Counted from the first letter of the stretch, positions 1 to 11,954 are shown. The stretch: DNA of 64,000 bases from Amyelois transitella (GCF_032362555.1 NC_083524.1:1784001-1848000), one strand, 5' to 3'. Notes: generated by a model from the sequence alone, not told the origin. Translations and numbers: made by a program.

Positions 1-47
1 CAAGAGATTTGAAATTTGAAGAAAACTCTTAAAATTTCGAAAAATAC

Positions 48-89
48 CGCTAATTTCATCGATTCTAGACTAAGTCGATGAAATTAGCG
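48..89. repeat. 15-bp perfect inverted repeat (hairpin)
   Basis: Two 15-base arms (48-62 and 75-89; CGCTAATTTCATCGA and its complement) are separated by 12 bases. It could be the fold-back end of a small MITE or a chance hairpin. No coding sequence surrounds it. Confidence 0.6.
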
Positions 90-1179
90 CGATTTTTCTT
101 TTCACGGTAATGGATTCTCTAGGCGAGTACTCTAAGCAGTTGTTAATATAAAAGATACCACCCAGGTGCATCACATAAAGGTTTTGATTCTGATTTTTAT
201 ATCCAAGTTCACATTTAGCCAATATTCCAAGTAATTCCAGTGAACTCCACTCTATACTCAAATTTCCTTTCCTACACTCACTTTCTACTTATACTTTCTA
301 AAGAATAAGAAGATATTTAATCGCACTTTCTAAAAAAGTAAAACGGACCTCCGTGAAAGTTGTCAAAATGGAGTTATCATATCATAGTCCTTTAATTATT
401 GGTTCCCGTAATTACTATAATACGTTATCGTATAAGCCACTAAACAGCCACATCGCGTGAAACAATTTAATTCGAATCCCTTCAACAGCTAACAAACATA
501 CAATAGTTTAGACAGAACCACAGAACTAAAGAGAAAAACACGGGCCGCGCCACATCAAAGGGTGCCAGTTCTAAACTATGATGATGTTTAATGACGTCAC
601 CCGGATTTGACCTTCTAGGGCTGTCAAATTAATTTGTAACTTCAATTAGTTAGCGGTAACAACAGCGTAATCAAAATCACTTAAAATAGAATAGAATAGA
701 TTTATTTTCAATATTGTATCAACCACCTTGTATCCAAGGTATCACTTATTGACGTCACATAACTTAAAATAAATCTAATTATAACTATTACCGCTTCCAA
801 AGCGCAAGTGTAAAAGAAGCGGCGCAATAAACTACACTGCAGCATTTTCATCAGACGTCAATTTACGAATATAGATCTCTTACATCTAAATCGTGGACGA
901 ATGCACATTATCTACATTAAAAAAACATGAATGAATGTCTAGTACAACTTATTTGGCTATATAAGGTTTTGTACTTATATACAAGGTGAATTTTTATTCA
1001 TTAAAGAAATTTTCGCACCGTGTTTTCGCTATTAAACTGAGTATCTTGTATGAAAAATCATTACTTTCCAAAACGAAGACCAATTCCGATATGTGGAGAA
1101 TTCACCCTGTTTAAAAACAGTTTTGCAGAAAAACAAACAACCTGTACAAAACAAATTAATTTGACACAAGAAAAAAAAA
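90..1179. other. No gene seen; AT-rich intergenic or intronic DNA
   Basis: Only short frames without recognisable motifs are present. A small GAATA-type run lies near 685-700. I see no exon, RNA gene or clear transposon here. Confidence 0.6.
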
Positions 1180-1220
1180 AGTTTGTCATTAACGCGGGCG
1201 TACCGCATTAATGACAAACT
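1180..1220. repeat. 13-bp inverted repeat
   Basis: Arms AGTTTGTCATTAA (1180-1192) and its complement (1208-1220) flank a 15-base GC-rich centre. This may be a fold-back remnant. Confidence 0.5.
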
Positions 1221-1315
1221 GCTTATATCTGAATAATTTGACGCATTTTGTTTATTGTTTGAAATTTTTCTGAGGAAAGAAATGCTACCCGTGCGGAGCC
1301 AAAGCGGGTCGCTAG

Positions 1316-1526
1316 TCTTACTTAATATTATAAATGCAAAAGTTTGTGAGTATGCCAGTATAGATGTTTGTTACTCTATCACGCAAAAGCTTCTGAACTG
1401 ATTACAATGAAATTTGCTATGTAGGTAGCTGAAGACCCAGAATAACATATAGGCTACTTTTTATCCCGGTGTTCCCGCGGGATTGATAGGGTTTCCATGT
1501 GGACGAAGTCGCGGGCGGCCTCTAGT
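1316..1526 (+). mobile_element. Helitron-like non-autonomous repeat, copy 1
   Basis: The copy begins TC, contains the shared phrases TTACTCTATCACGCAAAAGC and GACCCAGAATAACATA, and ends GGCGGCCTCTAGT. A 5' TC and a 3' CTAGT are typical of Helitron-class ends; in Lepidoptera such repeats are common. The bases just before it (about 1280-1315) look like the 3' end of another member. Assignment to Helitrons is by memory of the family. Confidence 0.6.
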
Positions 1527-1748
1527 TTATAATATAAGTTAGATAAAGGCCATTTTATCACAATAATGTTGCCATTACAATAAACAACCCAACCCTATGG
1601 AAGTTTACACCGTGCAAACGAACTTCGGTCATTAGTGCGTACGTGGTAGTTAGAAGGCGTGTAATGTTTTGAAAAAAATTCAAAACTTCGCATCTAGTCA
1701 CGAAATTATTTTATCTCCTTTTTTAATTTTACCTTTTTGTAACTTATT

Positions 1749-1787
1749 CGTAACTTGAAATAATGGTGGCCATTATTTCAAGTTACG
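1749..1787. repeat. Perfect 18-bp palindrome with 3-base loop
   Basis: CGTAACTTGAAATAATGG (1749-1766), loop TGG, then the exact complement (1770-1787). It abuts the Helitron-like copy that begins at 1792. It may be an inverted duplication of flanking DNA made at insertion. Confidence 0.7.
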
Positions 1788-1791
1788 AAAA

Positions 1792-1997
1792 TCCTACTAC
1801 TATTATAAAGGCGAAAGTTTGTATGGATGTATGGATGTTTGTTACTCTTTCACGCAAAAACTACTGAACCGATTACCATGAAATTTGGTATGTAGGTAGC
1901 TGAAGACCCAGAATAACACATAGGCTACTTTTTATCCCAGAGTTCCCGCGGGATTGATAGGGTTTCCATGCGGACGAAGTCGCGGGCGGCCTCTAGT
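1792..1997 (+). mobile_element. Helitron-like non-autonomous repeat, copy 2
   Basis: This is the best preserved copy. It starts TCCTACTACTATTATAAAGG and ends GCGGGCGGCCTCTAGT. It shares the whole body with the copies at 1316 and 2398 (reverse). Confidence 0.65.
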
Positions 1998-2097
1998 ATA
2001 CTATAACCTCAAAATCGGTACATTTTTTGAGTTTATTGGTTGAAAATAAAAATCTTTTCTCTTTATAATATCGCCGTATCGACTTTATAATAGTGCC

Positions 2098-2270
2098 GTG
2101 TGGTTCCCGGTACCAATACAAAAAAGAATAGGACCACTCAATATCTTTCCCATGGAAAAAATCCGACTAAGGCATAGGCTTATAAACTTGGGATTCTTCT
2201 TTTAGAGACAGTTGGCTGTGTCTACCACGTAAGGGTTATAGACGTGATTATATAATAATATAGCTGACTT
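2098..2270 (+). repeat. Dispersed lepidopteran repeat (SINE or LINE tail), partial
   Basis: It opens with TGTGGTTCCCGGTACCAAT and contains a variant of TCTACCCCGCAAGGGATATA, the hallmark phrase of a repeat seen at least eight times in this window. The two ends are joined by a shortened middle. Confidence 0.55.
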
Positions 2271-2397
2271 CCCAAACAAAGGTCAGGTAAACAGTCAGTC
2301 AGACCCTCAACTGACGAGCTGGCATGAAGAAATATTAGAAGTGTAAAGATGTAGTTTCTGCCAACCCCTCCGGGAAATAGGCTTGATTTTATGTAAG

Positions 2398-2599
2398 ACT
2401 AGAGGCGAGACTTTGTTCGCGTGGAATCAATCCCGCGGGAACGGAGGAATGAAAAATAGCATATATGTTATTCTGGGTCTTCAGCTACCTACATATCAAA
2501 TTTCATCGTAATCGGTTCAGTAGTTTTTGCGTGAAAGAGTAACATACATCCATACTGACATCCTGACATACTCGCAAACTTTCGCATTTATTAGTAGGA
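2398..2599 (-). mobile_element. Helitron-like non-autonomous repeat, copy 3
   Basis: Reverse-strand copy of the repeats at 1316 and 1792. It begins ACTAG and ends near AGTAGGA on the + strand, with the same internal phrases. Confidence 0.6.
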
Positions 2600-3060
2600 T
2601 TATAGATAGATATAGATGAATTTGTAACGATATTTTGTGTGTGCAATGTGTAATAATATGTAGGGCACGCCCTCTTAAATAAGTTTGACACTGCTAATTT
2701 AAGGTGTACCATTCAAATATTGACATAACTTGGTATAAATAGACTCATTTTGTCCAGCCGTGTATGTTTTGCTTAAAACATTACTAAGTCCCTGTTTTAC
2801 GTACGTAGAGTGACCATCGTTTCCTTGAAGAATATTAAACAAAACGGTTAGTTTTTACTTATAATTTTTGTAACGCCTGCCTAGGTCAATGATTGTATCA
2901 CGACCACCCATGGAATTACCTACCTTCCGGATCCAAGGACGAGCGGACACATTCCAGGGAGTTCCAGATTCAATTTCAACTTTTTTTTCAAGACTATTGG
3001 CTCCGTCTACCCCGCAAGGTATAGAGGTGATAATTATGTGTGTATGTATATAGATGTAAG

Positions 3061-3306
3061 CCGTGTGGTTCCCGGCACCAATAGAAAAAGAATAGGACCC
3101 TTTCCCGTGGATGTCGTAAAAGGCGACTAAGGGATAGGCTTATATACTTACTTGGTACTCTTCTTTTAGGCGATGGGCTAGCAACCTGTCACTATTTGAA
3201 TCTCAATTTTATCATTAAGCCAAACGGCTGAACGTGGCCTTTTAGTCTTTTGAAGACTTAGCTCTGTCTACCCCGCAAGGGATATAGACGTGATTATATG
3301 GTATGG
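3061..3306 (+). repeat. Dispersed lepidopteran repeat, near full length
   Basis: It runs from CCGTGTGGTTCCCGGCACCA through GGCGATGGGCTAGCAACCTG to CCCCGCAAGGGATATAGACG. It has no coding capacity. It is probably a SINE or the 3' tail of a LINE; a shorter piece of the same tail lies at about 2990-3040. Confidence 0.6.
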
Positions 3307-3487
3307 TATATAGACATGAGACTATGTTCTGAATAGCAGAGAGAATTGTAGGCCCTACAAGCCTTCAACACGTCTCATTAGTGTGTCATTGTGTGCGGTA
3401 ATGACAAGCAAAGCCGGGCGCGAAGCTTGTTCAAAAGTTTCAGTGCATGTAGCCGTGTCGTTCGCCGCATAAGTTATTACGTTTGAC

Positions 3488-3740
3488 GGCCTCTGTGGCG
3501 CAGCGGTAATACGCTTGTCTGTGACACCGGAGGTCCCGGGTTCGAATCCCGGTCGGGGCATGATGAGAAACGAACTTTCTCTGATTGACTTGGGTCTTGG
3601 ATGTTTTTCTATATAAGTATTTATTATAAAATATAGTATCGTTGAGTTAGTATTTTGTAACACAAGTTTCGAACTTACTTCGAGGCTAACTCAATCTGTG
3701 TTATTTGTCCCGTATATATTTATTTATATATTTGCAAGAC
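3488..3740 (+). mobile_element. tRNA-derived SINE, copy 1
   Basis: The head has a box A-like TGGCGCAGCGGTAATACG and a box B GGTTCGAATCCC, followed by a tRNA-unrelated body with AACGAACTTTCTCTGATTG and an AT-rich tail. The cloverleaf acceptor stem does not close, so it is a SINE rather than a tRNA gene. A second copy lies at 7346. Confidence 0.75.
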
Positions 3741-4687
3741 CCACCTATCTATGTGCGTAAGTTTATAATTATATATAATTTACTTCCTCCTGGCGTAAGT
3801 CCCGATAACATCTTCACCTTTTTGGAGAGGAGCCCGGGGTGCGCTTTTACGACCATGATTCTGGATTGGGTGGACTCAAGTCTGCAAAGGAGCGACTCCC
3901 GTCTGACCTCCGCAAGATTTGCAGGAGAACCTAACCCATATTGGATCATGGAGATTCGGTTGCCTGAATGTGCAGGTTTCCTCACGATGAATTCCGACAC
4001 CGTAAGAGCACAAAAGCTAATTTACATAATTCAATTTTTAAAATTTGATTCTTCGTCATGGTCAACTGTATCTCTGTACCAAATTTAATCAATATCGGTT
4101 CAATGAGAACAAATATACCATGTAACTATATTGTCTATTCTAAACCAACTCATTAACCTGTAAAAGAATCACAATGAAGATATTTACAATACTAAATCCG
4201 CTTGTTCGTAGACCAATAGACAAATAAATGACCCCCCATACAATAGATTTCAAACCCTAATAAAAACGTATCGGGCTAATACTCCCACGTGATTTATAGT
4301 CTGTGCAAAAAAAAATATACACGGCCATATTAAATCGCAGCTAGGTAGGTGCGGCTAAGTTGTCAACGGTGGCCGCTAGTGTTGGCGAGACAAGATATCG
4401 ATAATCGAATCGATATCACTATACCACTACTGCCCACGACCCTACGTTCCGTTTACACGAGCCGGATCTTGGGAGGAATGTTTCTCTGTAAACAGCCTTT
4501 CTTGACTTCTTACAAACAGCTTCCTTTGGTGTTCGATTAGTTTTCTATTATTCACCATTTTTTCTTTTCACGTTACGCGTTATGCGGCATAAACTTATGC
4601 CTCGCGTTATTAAAGAGATCTTAACTCCACTGACAAGAGTTAGCTCTAAAATTTAAGAAGATTACTACTAGATACTAGATCCCTGGT
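3741..4687. other. No gene seen
   Basis: Overlapping short frames occur on both strands at 3749-4088 but show no recognisable domain. This may be an old unrecognised repeat. Confidence 0.4.
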
Positions 4688-4950
4688 GCTGTGTGGTTCC
4701 TGGCACCAATATAAAAAAAGAATAGGACCACTCCATCTCGTTCCCATGGATGTCGTAAAAAGCGACTAAGGGATAGGCTTATAAACTTGAGATTCTTCTT
4801 TTAGGCGATGGGCTAGCAACCTGTCACTATTTGAATCTTAATTCTATCTTAAAGCCAAATAGCTGAAGGTGGCCTATCAGTCTTTTCAAGACTGTTGGCT
4901 CTGTCTAGCTCGCAAGGGATATAGACGTGACTATATGTATGTATGTGTGC
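4688..4950 (+). repeat. Dispersed lepidopteran repeat, near full length
   Basis: Same family as 3061-3306: it contains TGTGGTTCCTGGCACCAAT, GCGATGGGCTAGCAACCTG and CGCAAGGGATATAGACGTG and ends in a TATGTATGTATG tail, as expected for a non-LTR-mobilised sequence. Confidence 0.6.
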
Positions 4951-5301
4951 TAGATCCCAGTGATTTGTCCAAAGTTACTTGTAACAGCAGTGACCCGCTG
5001 CTTCCTATAAAGGTTTACAAAATATGTATTATGTATAATAATATAAGACTGCTATTTAATGAAACTAGTTGGTAAATTAGGTTATACGGTCCGGCTCCGG
5101 CACGCAACCAGGACCACACGTAAGATGATGATCGATACAGAAAAATATCGATAATTCCTCAGCACTAGTACTAACTTTCCTTGGGTGATTAATAACCTGA
5201 ACTTGTTGTGTGTTGAAATGTGCCATGTCATGAAGTATTTTGAACGAAATTTCGGTCTAATGATCGGCCGGCAATATGCGGTACAGATTTGTTGATATTT
5301 A

Positions 5302-5356
5302 CTCGATAATACAAAATTGGTGATCAAACTCGATAATACAAAATTGGTGATCAAAT
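5302..5356. repeat. Two-unit tandem repeat of about 27 bp
   Basis: The unit CTCGATAATACAAAATTGGT plus GATCAAA is repeated twice with one or two changes. Confidence 0.6.
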
Positions 5357-5516
5357 CGGGGACGTTGTGGAGAAAGGCAATGTCGAGAGTACCTTCAAAT
5401 GACGCGATTACGTAAATACCAAAAGTTCGTTTATATTTAAAATGATGATTAAAAAAAAAACTAATGATAGTATAATAAAATAGTTTATTGTTTTAGATAG
5501 TACACAAAAGGGGAAT

Positions 5517-6605
5517 TTATTTCTTAAAGATCACATCATCCATATGCAGTCCTTCATTATTCTGGCATTGCTGCAATCTAGAGCGGAAATTTTCGACAAC
5601 AGCTCTACATGTTTTTGTTGAAATGTTTTGGATTTCCTTGCGAATACAATCCTTTAATTCGTCAAGAGTTACTGGGTTGGTATCGTAAACTTTAGCCTTA
5701 AGATATCCCCAAAGAAAAAAATCCATTGGGGATAGATCCGGGCTACGAGGCGGCCAGTTAATGTCCCCTCTTTTCGATATCAATTTTGGGCCAAAAATGT
5801 CACGAGCTGCCCTTAACGAATCATTACATGTATGACAAGTGGCTCCATCTTGCTGAAACCATGAGCGTTGATTGAAACCAACAAAATCCTGCAGCGCTGG
5901 AGCAAAAAAGTTTTTTAACATGGTAATATACCGCTGGGAATTCACCGTAACTGCATGTCCTCTTGAGTCTTCAAAAAAGTAAGGACCAATAATGCCTCTT
6001 GCTGATAAAGCAGCCCATACCGTGACTTTGGGTGAATGAAGGGGTTTTTGATGTTTTAATCTAGGATTGGTGTCACTCCAATAACGACAATTATGTCTAT
6101 TCACATGCCCATTTAGGTGGAAATGTGCCTCGTCTGAGAAAAAAATGTTTGTAAAGCTGGTGAACCGCTCTATCATTTCGTTTGCAAAATGCAACCTGGT
6201 GGCATGGTCTAGAGGTCTTAACTCCTGCACCATTTGGATTTTATAGGGATGAAGATGTAAATCTTTCTTGAGAATACGGTTTAATGATGTTCTTGGCACG
6301 TTAAGGACAGCAGACCGCTTTCGAGTTGAAAGTCCAGGTTGGTCACGAACAGACGATTTTACTCGCTCCACGTTTTCTGGATCCCTCGAGGTTCTAGGCC
6401 GACCATATCGAGGTAAATCCATTGTTGAACCCGTCTTCTCAAACTTGAGCACCCATTTTTTAATTAACACAACTGATGGAGCGTGATTTTTGTGTCGTAT
6501 CTTGTAATAATTGCAAAACTTTCGTTGAGCTAAGACCGCAGAATCGTTGTTTCGATAGTACTCGCGTACACAATACGCACGTTGACTACCGCTGAACGAC
6601 GCCAT
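5517..6605 (-). CDS. DD41D mariner-like (rosa group) transposase, open frame
   Basis: The product is a 362-residue cut-and-paste transposase of the Tc1/mariner superfamily. The start chosen is MASFSGSQ at 6605, which leaves out 29 upstream residues lacking family character. Residues 1-140 hold two helix-turn-helix regions with a GRPR-type linker near 68-71. The catalytic triad is visible as D158 (FFSDEAHF), D253 (WFQQDGATCH) and D295 (SPMDFFLWG), with 41 residues between the last two. That spacing defines the DD41D (rosa-like) group. The frame has no stop and normal length for the family. The right end of the element, GGTCCACCCTGTACA, ends near 6723, but no matching left repeat is evident below 5517, so the element may no longer be mobile. 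Confidence 0.88.
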   Translation of the reverse strand: MASFSGSQRAYCVREYYRNNDSAVLAQRKFCNYYKIRHKNHAPSVVLIKKWVLKFEKTGSTMDLPRYGRPRTSRDPENVERVKSSVRDQPGLSTRKRSAVLNVPRTSLNRILKKDLHLHPYKIQMVQELRPLDHATRLHFANEMIERFTSFTNIFFSDEAHFHLNGHVNRHNCRYWSDTNPRLKHQKPLHSPKVTVWAALSARGIIGPYFFEDSRGHAVTVNSQRYITMLKNFFAPALQDFVGFNQRSWFQQDGATCHTCNDSLRAARDIFGPKLISKRGDINWPPRSPDLSPMDFFLWGYLKAKVYDTNPVTLDELKDCIRKEIQNISTKTCRAVVENFRSRLQQCQNNEGLHMDDVIFKK

Positions 6606-6721
6606 GGTACTAAATTCCCATTGGCCGGTCTTGCAATGCGTAACCCCTCTACCTCCCTCCGCCGCTACTTCTAGACGCGGAACCCGATACAAATGTTAAC
6701 AGACTTTTGGTCCACCCTGTA

Positions 6722-6875
6722 CATTATAGTAACGTCTTTATCCCTTGCGGGGTAGACAGAGGCATCAGCCTTTTCATGACTGAGAGGCCACGTTCAGCTG
6801 TATGGTTTTATCATGGGATACAAGTTTTGAATTTGAATAAGCCTAAGTCGCCTTTCACGACATCCATGGCAAAAT
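6722..6875 (-). repeat. Dispersed lepidopteran repeat, reverse copy
   Basis: The + strand reads TCTTTATCCCTTGCGGGGTAG, then AGAGGCCACGTTCAGCTG and CACGACATCCATGG, the complement of the repeat at 3061. Confidence 0.55.
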
Positions 6876-7184
6876 ATGGAGTAGGTAGTCATATTCTCCA
6901 GGAAACAGTGTCAGTGATTTGAAAATTATAATGCCATTAATAATGGTCTCCATATCAGCGGGATTTTTTTTTTGGACTTGGAAAGTCCAAAATGGATGTC
7001 GCTATGACGGAAACGGAAGTTATAAACCAACTGGAGCTTTCGATAAGCCCTAATGTCATGCTGGTAATGCGATATTAAGCACACTACACATGGTCCGGCC
7101 ATTTTTTAAATATCATGAAAATCATGATAAGTGGACAGAACATGAAAAATACGTTAAAAAAAAACGCCTTTCATCTGAATTCTA

Positions 7185-7295
7185 CCATCAAGCCAAAAAG
7201 CTGAAGTGGTCTATCAGTCTTTTCAAGACTGTTGGCTCTGTCTACCCCGCAAGGGATATAGACGTGACTATATGTATGTATATATATTCACCGCA
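7185..7295 (+). repeat. Dispersed lepidopteran repeat, 3' half
   Basis: It contains ATCAAGCCAAAAAGCTGAAG and CCCCGCAAGGGATATAGACG followed by a TATGTATGTATA tail. Confidence 0.55.
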
Positions 7296-7345
7296 TTTTT
7301 GGACACGCTTGTAAACACAAATACAATACATACCTACATACATTG

Positions 7346-7605
7346 ACGCCCTCTGTGGCGCAGCGGTAGTGCGCTTGTTTGTGAAACCGGATGTCCTGGG
7401 TTCAAATTCCGACCAGGGCATGATGAGAAAACGAACTTTCTCTGATTGTTTTGGGTAATGTTTGTTATTTATATAAGTATTTATTTTAAAATAAAGTAAC
7501 TTTGGGTTAGTATCTCATTACACTACACAAGTCTCGAACATACATCGATCTCAATCTGTGTAATATGTCTATGTACCTATTTATTTGTATATTATATTTA
7601 TTTTT
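7346..7605 (+). mobile_element. tRNA-derived SINE, copy 2
   Basis: Same family as 3488-3740: box A-like TGGCGCAGCGGTAGTGCG, box B GGTTCAAATTCC, and the body phrase AACGAACTTTCTCTGATTG. It is slightly more diverged than copy 1. Confidence 0.72.
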
Positions 7606-7609
7606 AATA

Positions 7610-9670
7610 TATAGATAGAGAACCGCGTTAAACGTAAAATTTCACGATCTCCCGTTCTCGGGGGATTTCCTAATAACCTTCTTTAGCGGACATCCTCTAG
7701 TCACCAACTTTACCGGCCTAGTATAGGTACCTATGCTGTTGACTATACGTCTGTATTGTGGTCACAGGGGTTCCTCTTCAGAAGATGATCACAGGATAAC
7801 CCATCCAAGCAAATAAATATGCCAAAAATCCTATTCCTGTTTCATAAGAGATATACGTACGTATCTATGTAAGATTACGAGTATCTTACTTAGATGATCT
7901 TACTGAAAGGCAAAAGCGTTTATTTTTTTATCAAAATACAAATTTCTTTAACTACAAGATAAATTATTTGGGGCACACTAATTTTTACTTCAACTAAGAC
8001 CTTATTCCATCATCAAATTTGCATAAAACAATTAAATTAAGTTAAATAAACTAACACCCGACTTCTAAAATCAACACGCTCTTAAAAGTACCTACGAAAC
8101 AAGAAAATAGTATCCGCTGAGATTATTATACATAAGTTATATGCACGTTACAAATTATAAAAAAACTAAGTATTAAATAAAAATTTAGGTACTTACACAT
8201 AACAGGTTAACGTATTTTTATACGTCATATTGATAGAGACATGTTTAAAGGGTGCCCGGTAGTCGTATGCCACTTGTTGTAGCATAACGTATTCATTGTA
8301 ATAAATAAAATAAAATCCATACCCTCTGCATAATATATCATACCGCTCTTTATTCTTCGCCGTAGTCAGGACAAAAAGGACACTAAAACATCCACAAATA
8401 TTTTCTTTATTTCTTCGAGCGCCATCTACTTGGGATTAATAGAAATATTACAAAGAGTAGTATGAGCAAAAGCATAACAACGGGTGCTCGAGGGAGAAGA
8501 TAGAAATGTGAATTAGTTAAAGTAATTACCGACAGATGTCGTGACTCAACCATCTTCAACACTATCCTAACCTAAATCATAGATTAGAATATTGTTTAAT
8601 GGATAAAGAATTACAAAAACTCTTAATAAAAATAAGCCCGATATAATATGCTTGCATGCATATATGAATCCATATTAGTACAATTTCTTTGAAAACAATA
8701 AAAGTTGTAAATCGTCGGAGAAAGGAGTATAAAAAAAACATAGTGTTTAGTGACAGTGACATTTAGGTTGTTCGTTTTAGGGCTAATGAATTATCGATAA
8801 TTTAAAGATCGATAGATTTAATCGTACCTTATAAGACATTATGAGAAAGAATTGGAGTGGTTCTATTCCTTTTTGTATTGGTGCCGGGAACCACACGGAA
8901 AAATAATAAAAACAAAAGCCCATAATAAAACAAAATTAAAATAAAAGACATAAAATGTTCATCAATCATCAATTTTCTGACCAATCATATTATTCACGAA
9001 TGAGTCACATACCTATGCATTACTATCATCCAAGAAAATCACCCAAAGTTGACTAGAAGAGATTGCATTTGCGATAAGTCCGCCATTGTACCTTTCCTTT
9101 ATCTTTGTCTCTTTTGTGCTGTTTTGTATGTTTTACTCGTATGGTGCAATAAAGAGTTGATCTATCTTTTTACCATCAACACATTCTCATAGTTTATAAC
9201 AAAGCCGCTTCCTAATATCTATCTATCCTATCATTGTTTACTGTTATCTTTAATTTTTTCATAAAAAAGAAGTCTTTGTTTCTTATATCTCTGTAACAAC
9301 TATTATCAGAAAACGTCGAGCAGTGTATCCAGTTTATCATAGATTAAAAAAAGAGAATACAAAATATTTGCTTCTGTTGGCATAGACGGATATCGACGGA
9401 CTGGATATCGAATTGCTAGATTCGCTAGTATCGAGTAATAACTATCGAATATCAAGCGACACACTAGTTCCTTAATATGAAAAAAAAAATGCTTTTGTTC
9501 GCTTGCGTCCGTTGAGTTCTTTTTGTCTGTGGTTGCGTTGTCACTCACCTGTGTATTTTCTACTGCATTACGTTTATATGTAGGTATTCTCTCATTTATC
9601 AGTTCGTAGCATTTCATTTCTGATTGTTGTTCTTATATTTTTTAAAGTGTTCAAAGCTACAAAGGTGTGA
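7610..9670. other. No gene seen; AT-rich DNA with one repeat fragment
   Basis: There are only short frames without domains. A reverse fragment of the dispersed repeat (TTGGTGCCGGGAACCACACGG on the + strand) lies at about 8845-8900. The end of this stretch should hold the promoter and 5' UTR of the MADF gene, but I see no core promoter motif I can defend. Confidence 0.5.
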
Positions 9671-9671
9671 G

Positions 9672-9840
9672 ATGCCCCGTAGGCTCTGTTTTTGGACGCG
9701 CAAATTAGAGTTAGAACTTGTGGAGTTCGTTCGTCAGAGAGAGTTCATTTGGAAGCCTTTAGGCAACACAAATCACCAAATACAGCAGAAATACAAAGCG
9801 TACGCCGAATTCGCGGCTAAATTGGGTGTTGGATATACAG
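9672..9840 (+). CDS. First coding exon of a MADF-type host gene
   Basis: The exon starts with ATG at 9672 (MPRRLCFW) and ends at a CAG|GTAATC donor at 9840, giving 56 codons plus one base. Residues about 9-50 (LELVEFVRQREFIWKP ... YAEFAAKLG) match the first half of a MADF domain, a Myb-related DNA-binding fold common in insects. The usual L-x-E-x-V-x-x-x-x-x-L/I-W pattern is visible. The second half of the domain (W-x-x-L-R-x-x-Y, later a W and an F-L pair) is absent, so another exon must follow. The last exon at 24854 starts in phase 0, so a middle exon of length 2 modulo 3 is needed between them. PIF/Harbinger accessory proteins share this fold, so a transposon origin is possible, though no terminal repeats surround it. 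Confidence 0.6.
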
Positions 9841-11466
9841 GTAATCATAGTTTGCAGTTTTGGGTTTATGTAAGGCTACTTACATAAATAAATGGCCAAA
9901 TGGCGTCAAAAAGCGTAATTCGTTTTGAACCATTTTGTAGCAGTATTTAAGCCTTATTAGTTATTTTTTATGTCAATTATACGTGCCTGCTCTAATGTAA
10001 TAACATTTTTTAGTTGGTCACCAACAAACTTTATAGTATAGTATACCCGACATAAAAATATTGTCATAATTAAATTATTTAACGGATGGATTACGAAAAA
10101 TTTTGAATATGACAAAGATGATGAAGCTCGTGCCTTGTTTCATGGCACTTTACTACTCCATCTCTTTCCCTTGGATGTTGTAAAAGGAAACTAAAGCAAT
10201 ATGCACTTATCTATAGTTATTTTATTAAGGTTCTTTAAAACTGTGTGATTAACATAGAGAATATTATGTTAAATAAGTATTTAATTAATTTTTATATATT
10301 GCATATCTAAGTGATATGCACATACTTTAAAAATTTATTAATTCATAAATATATGTAAGTAATATTCATAAATATATAATATTGAAATACCTCCATTTAT
10401 ATGTATTTTATTGAAATATTGTAATGTTCCCGAAAATGATCAACCATTCCCAGACAGACAAAAATGTTCTCGATATGATGATATTGATATAATTAAGTAG
10501 ATATATTTTAATTATAAATGGCAAACAACGGTTTAAATAACTTAGTTATTTATTCATATTGCCACATTGTCACACTTAAGAAAAACTACTCTTACTAAAA
10601 TTAAATTCTTATTAGGGTTATTTTCACCAAACATGTAATTGTCTGTTGCCTTGCGAATTTGATTTTAATTGATGAGTTACGAAAGATGATCCCCTTACAT
10701 ACTTTTTTATGTTAATGGCCAAGCTTAATACCTTTTAGATTAGGTAGGAGAGGTCATAGAACACGTTGGTGACTTGTTCATATCAAATGCAATCCACGCG
10801 TGTGACATGCGGAACACGTCGGTGACTCGTTGTTCAAATTGCCATCCACATCCGTGACATTAAACCACGTCCGTGATAGTTGGGATATATTAAAAACAAA
10901 AAAAATAATCTAGATTCGTTTTTAATAAACAAAATAAAAATTTCAACAGTTTTTGAAACTATCAATTGACAATCAGGATTTTTATTAAAATTAACTCTAA
11001 ATTTTCTTCTCTTAATTATTTTGAGATCAATCATTTTACATTAAAATAAGACTTAAAAACTACTAAACACAATCAACTTTGGTATAAATGTAAACAAAAA
11101 ACTTCTTTAAAATTCTCGCTTGACAATCAGAATTTTCATTAAAAATTAACTTAACTATATTTTCGCCTCTTCATTATTTTGAGATCAATCATTTTCACAC
11201 TGAACTAAAACTTAAAAACCACTAACCACAATCAACTTTGGCATACATGTATACAAAAAATAACAATCATAAAAAACAGAAGTCTTAAATCTCTCCTTTT
11301 CTCTGATAACACACTTTCTCCTATAATAACTTTAATATATGAAACGCACAATGAATAAAATATATTTAAAAAACAACATTTTTAACAAAACTGTCAAGTC
11401 AGAATAATTGTTTGAAACAGATCAGTCCTATAATACTATTATACATTATTTAAAAAATACATATGT
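9841..11466. other. Intronic, AT-rich; middle MADF exon not found
   Basis: A fragment of the dispersed repeat (CATCTCTTTCCCTTGGATG) lies at about 10145-10200. Two similar short units containing TGACAATCAG...TTTTATTAAAATTAACT recur at about 10965-11035 and 11120-11195, a local duplication. No exon could be supported. Confidence 0.45.
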
Positions 11467-11700
11467 ACATACATAAAATCACGCCTCTTTCCCGGAGGGG
11501 TAGGCAGAGACTACCTCCTTCCACTTGCCACGATCTCTGCATATTTCCTTCGCTTCATCCACATTCATTACTCTCTTCATGCAAGCTCGGCGGTTTCGGA
11601 TACTTTTGACCTGACCCTTTACCAGGACGTCCTTAATTTGATCAAGATACGTTCGTCTAGGTCTTCCCACTCCGACCTTTCCCTCCACACCCATTATTTA
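11467..11700 (-). mobile_element. LINE 3' end (reverse transcriptase C-terminus and tail)
   Basis: The - strand encodes about 71 residues ending in the pattern GRPRRTYLDQI ... CMKRVMNVDEAKEICRDR ... VVSAYPSGKEA. I know this as the extreme C-terminus of a lepidopteran non-LTR retrotransposon polyprotein. The 3' tail reads into a TATGTATGTATA run. It is a typical 5'-truncated copy. Related tails occur at about 18175-18285, 21715-21820 and 63900-64000. LINE clade not assigned. Confidence 0.65.
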
Positions 11701-11954
11701 AAAAATCAAAGTTAAAAATTAGTTCTCCTCTTTGCGTAGGCGTCGGCTCTGTTAATATAGAAACAATGTCATCATCTACTACAAGGGAGACATCTTCAGG
11801 CTCCTGCCACCTAAAATCCCGTCTACTAGACATTTTTTCCTCAAAAACTTAACTACGTAAGTATCGTCTTTATTTTCTTCAAAAGATATGATTTGTCCAA
11901 TAAAGTGCCAAGAGCCCACTTTTTTAGCATTTTTTATGTTTCCATCCTTTAAAG

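Noticed and set aside
3488-3565. Possible tRNA gene (boxes A and B)
   Set aside because: The acceptor stem does not pair and the sequence continues into a shared SINE body; a second copy at 7346 confirms a SINE.
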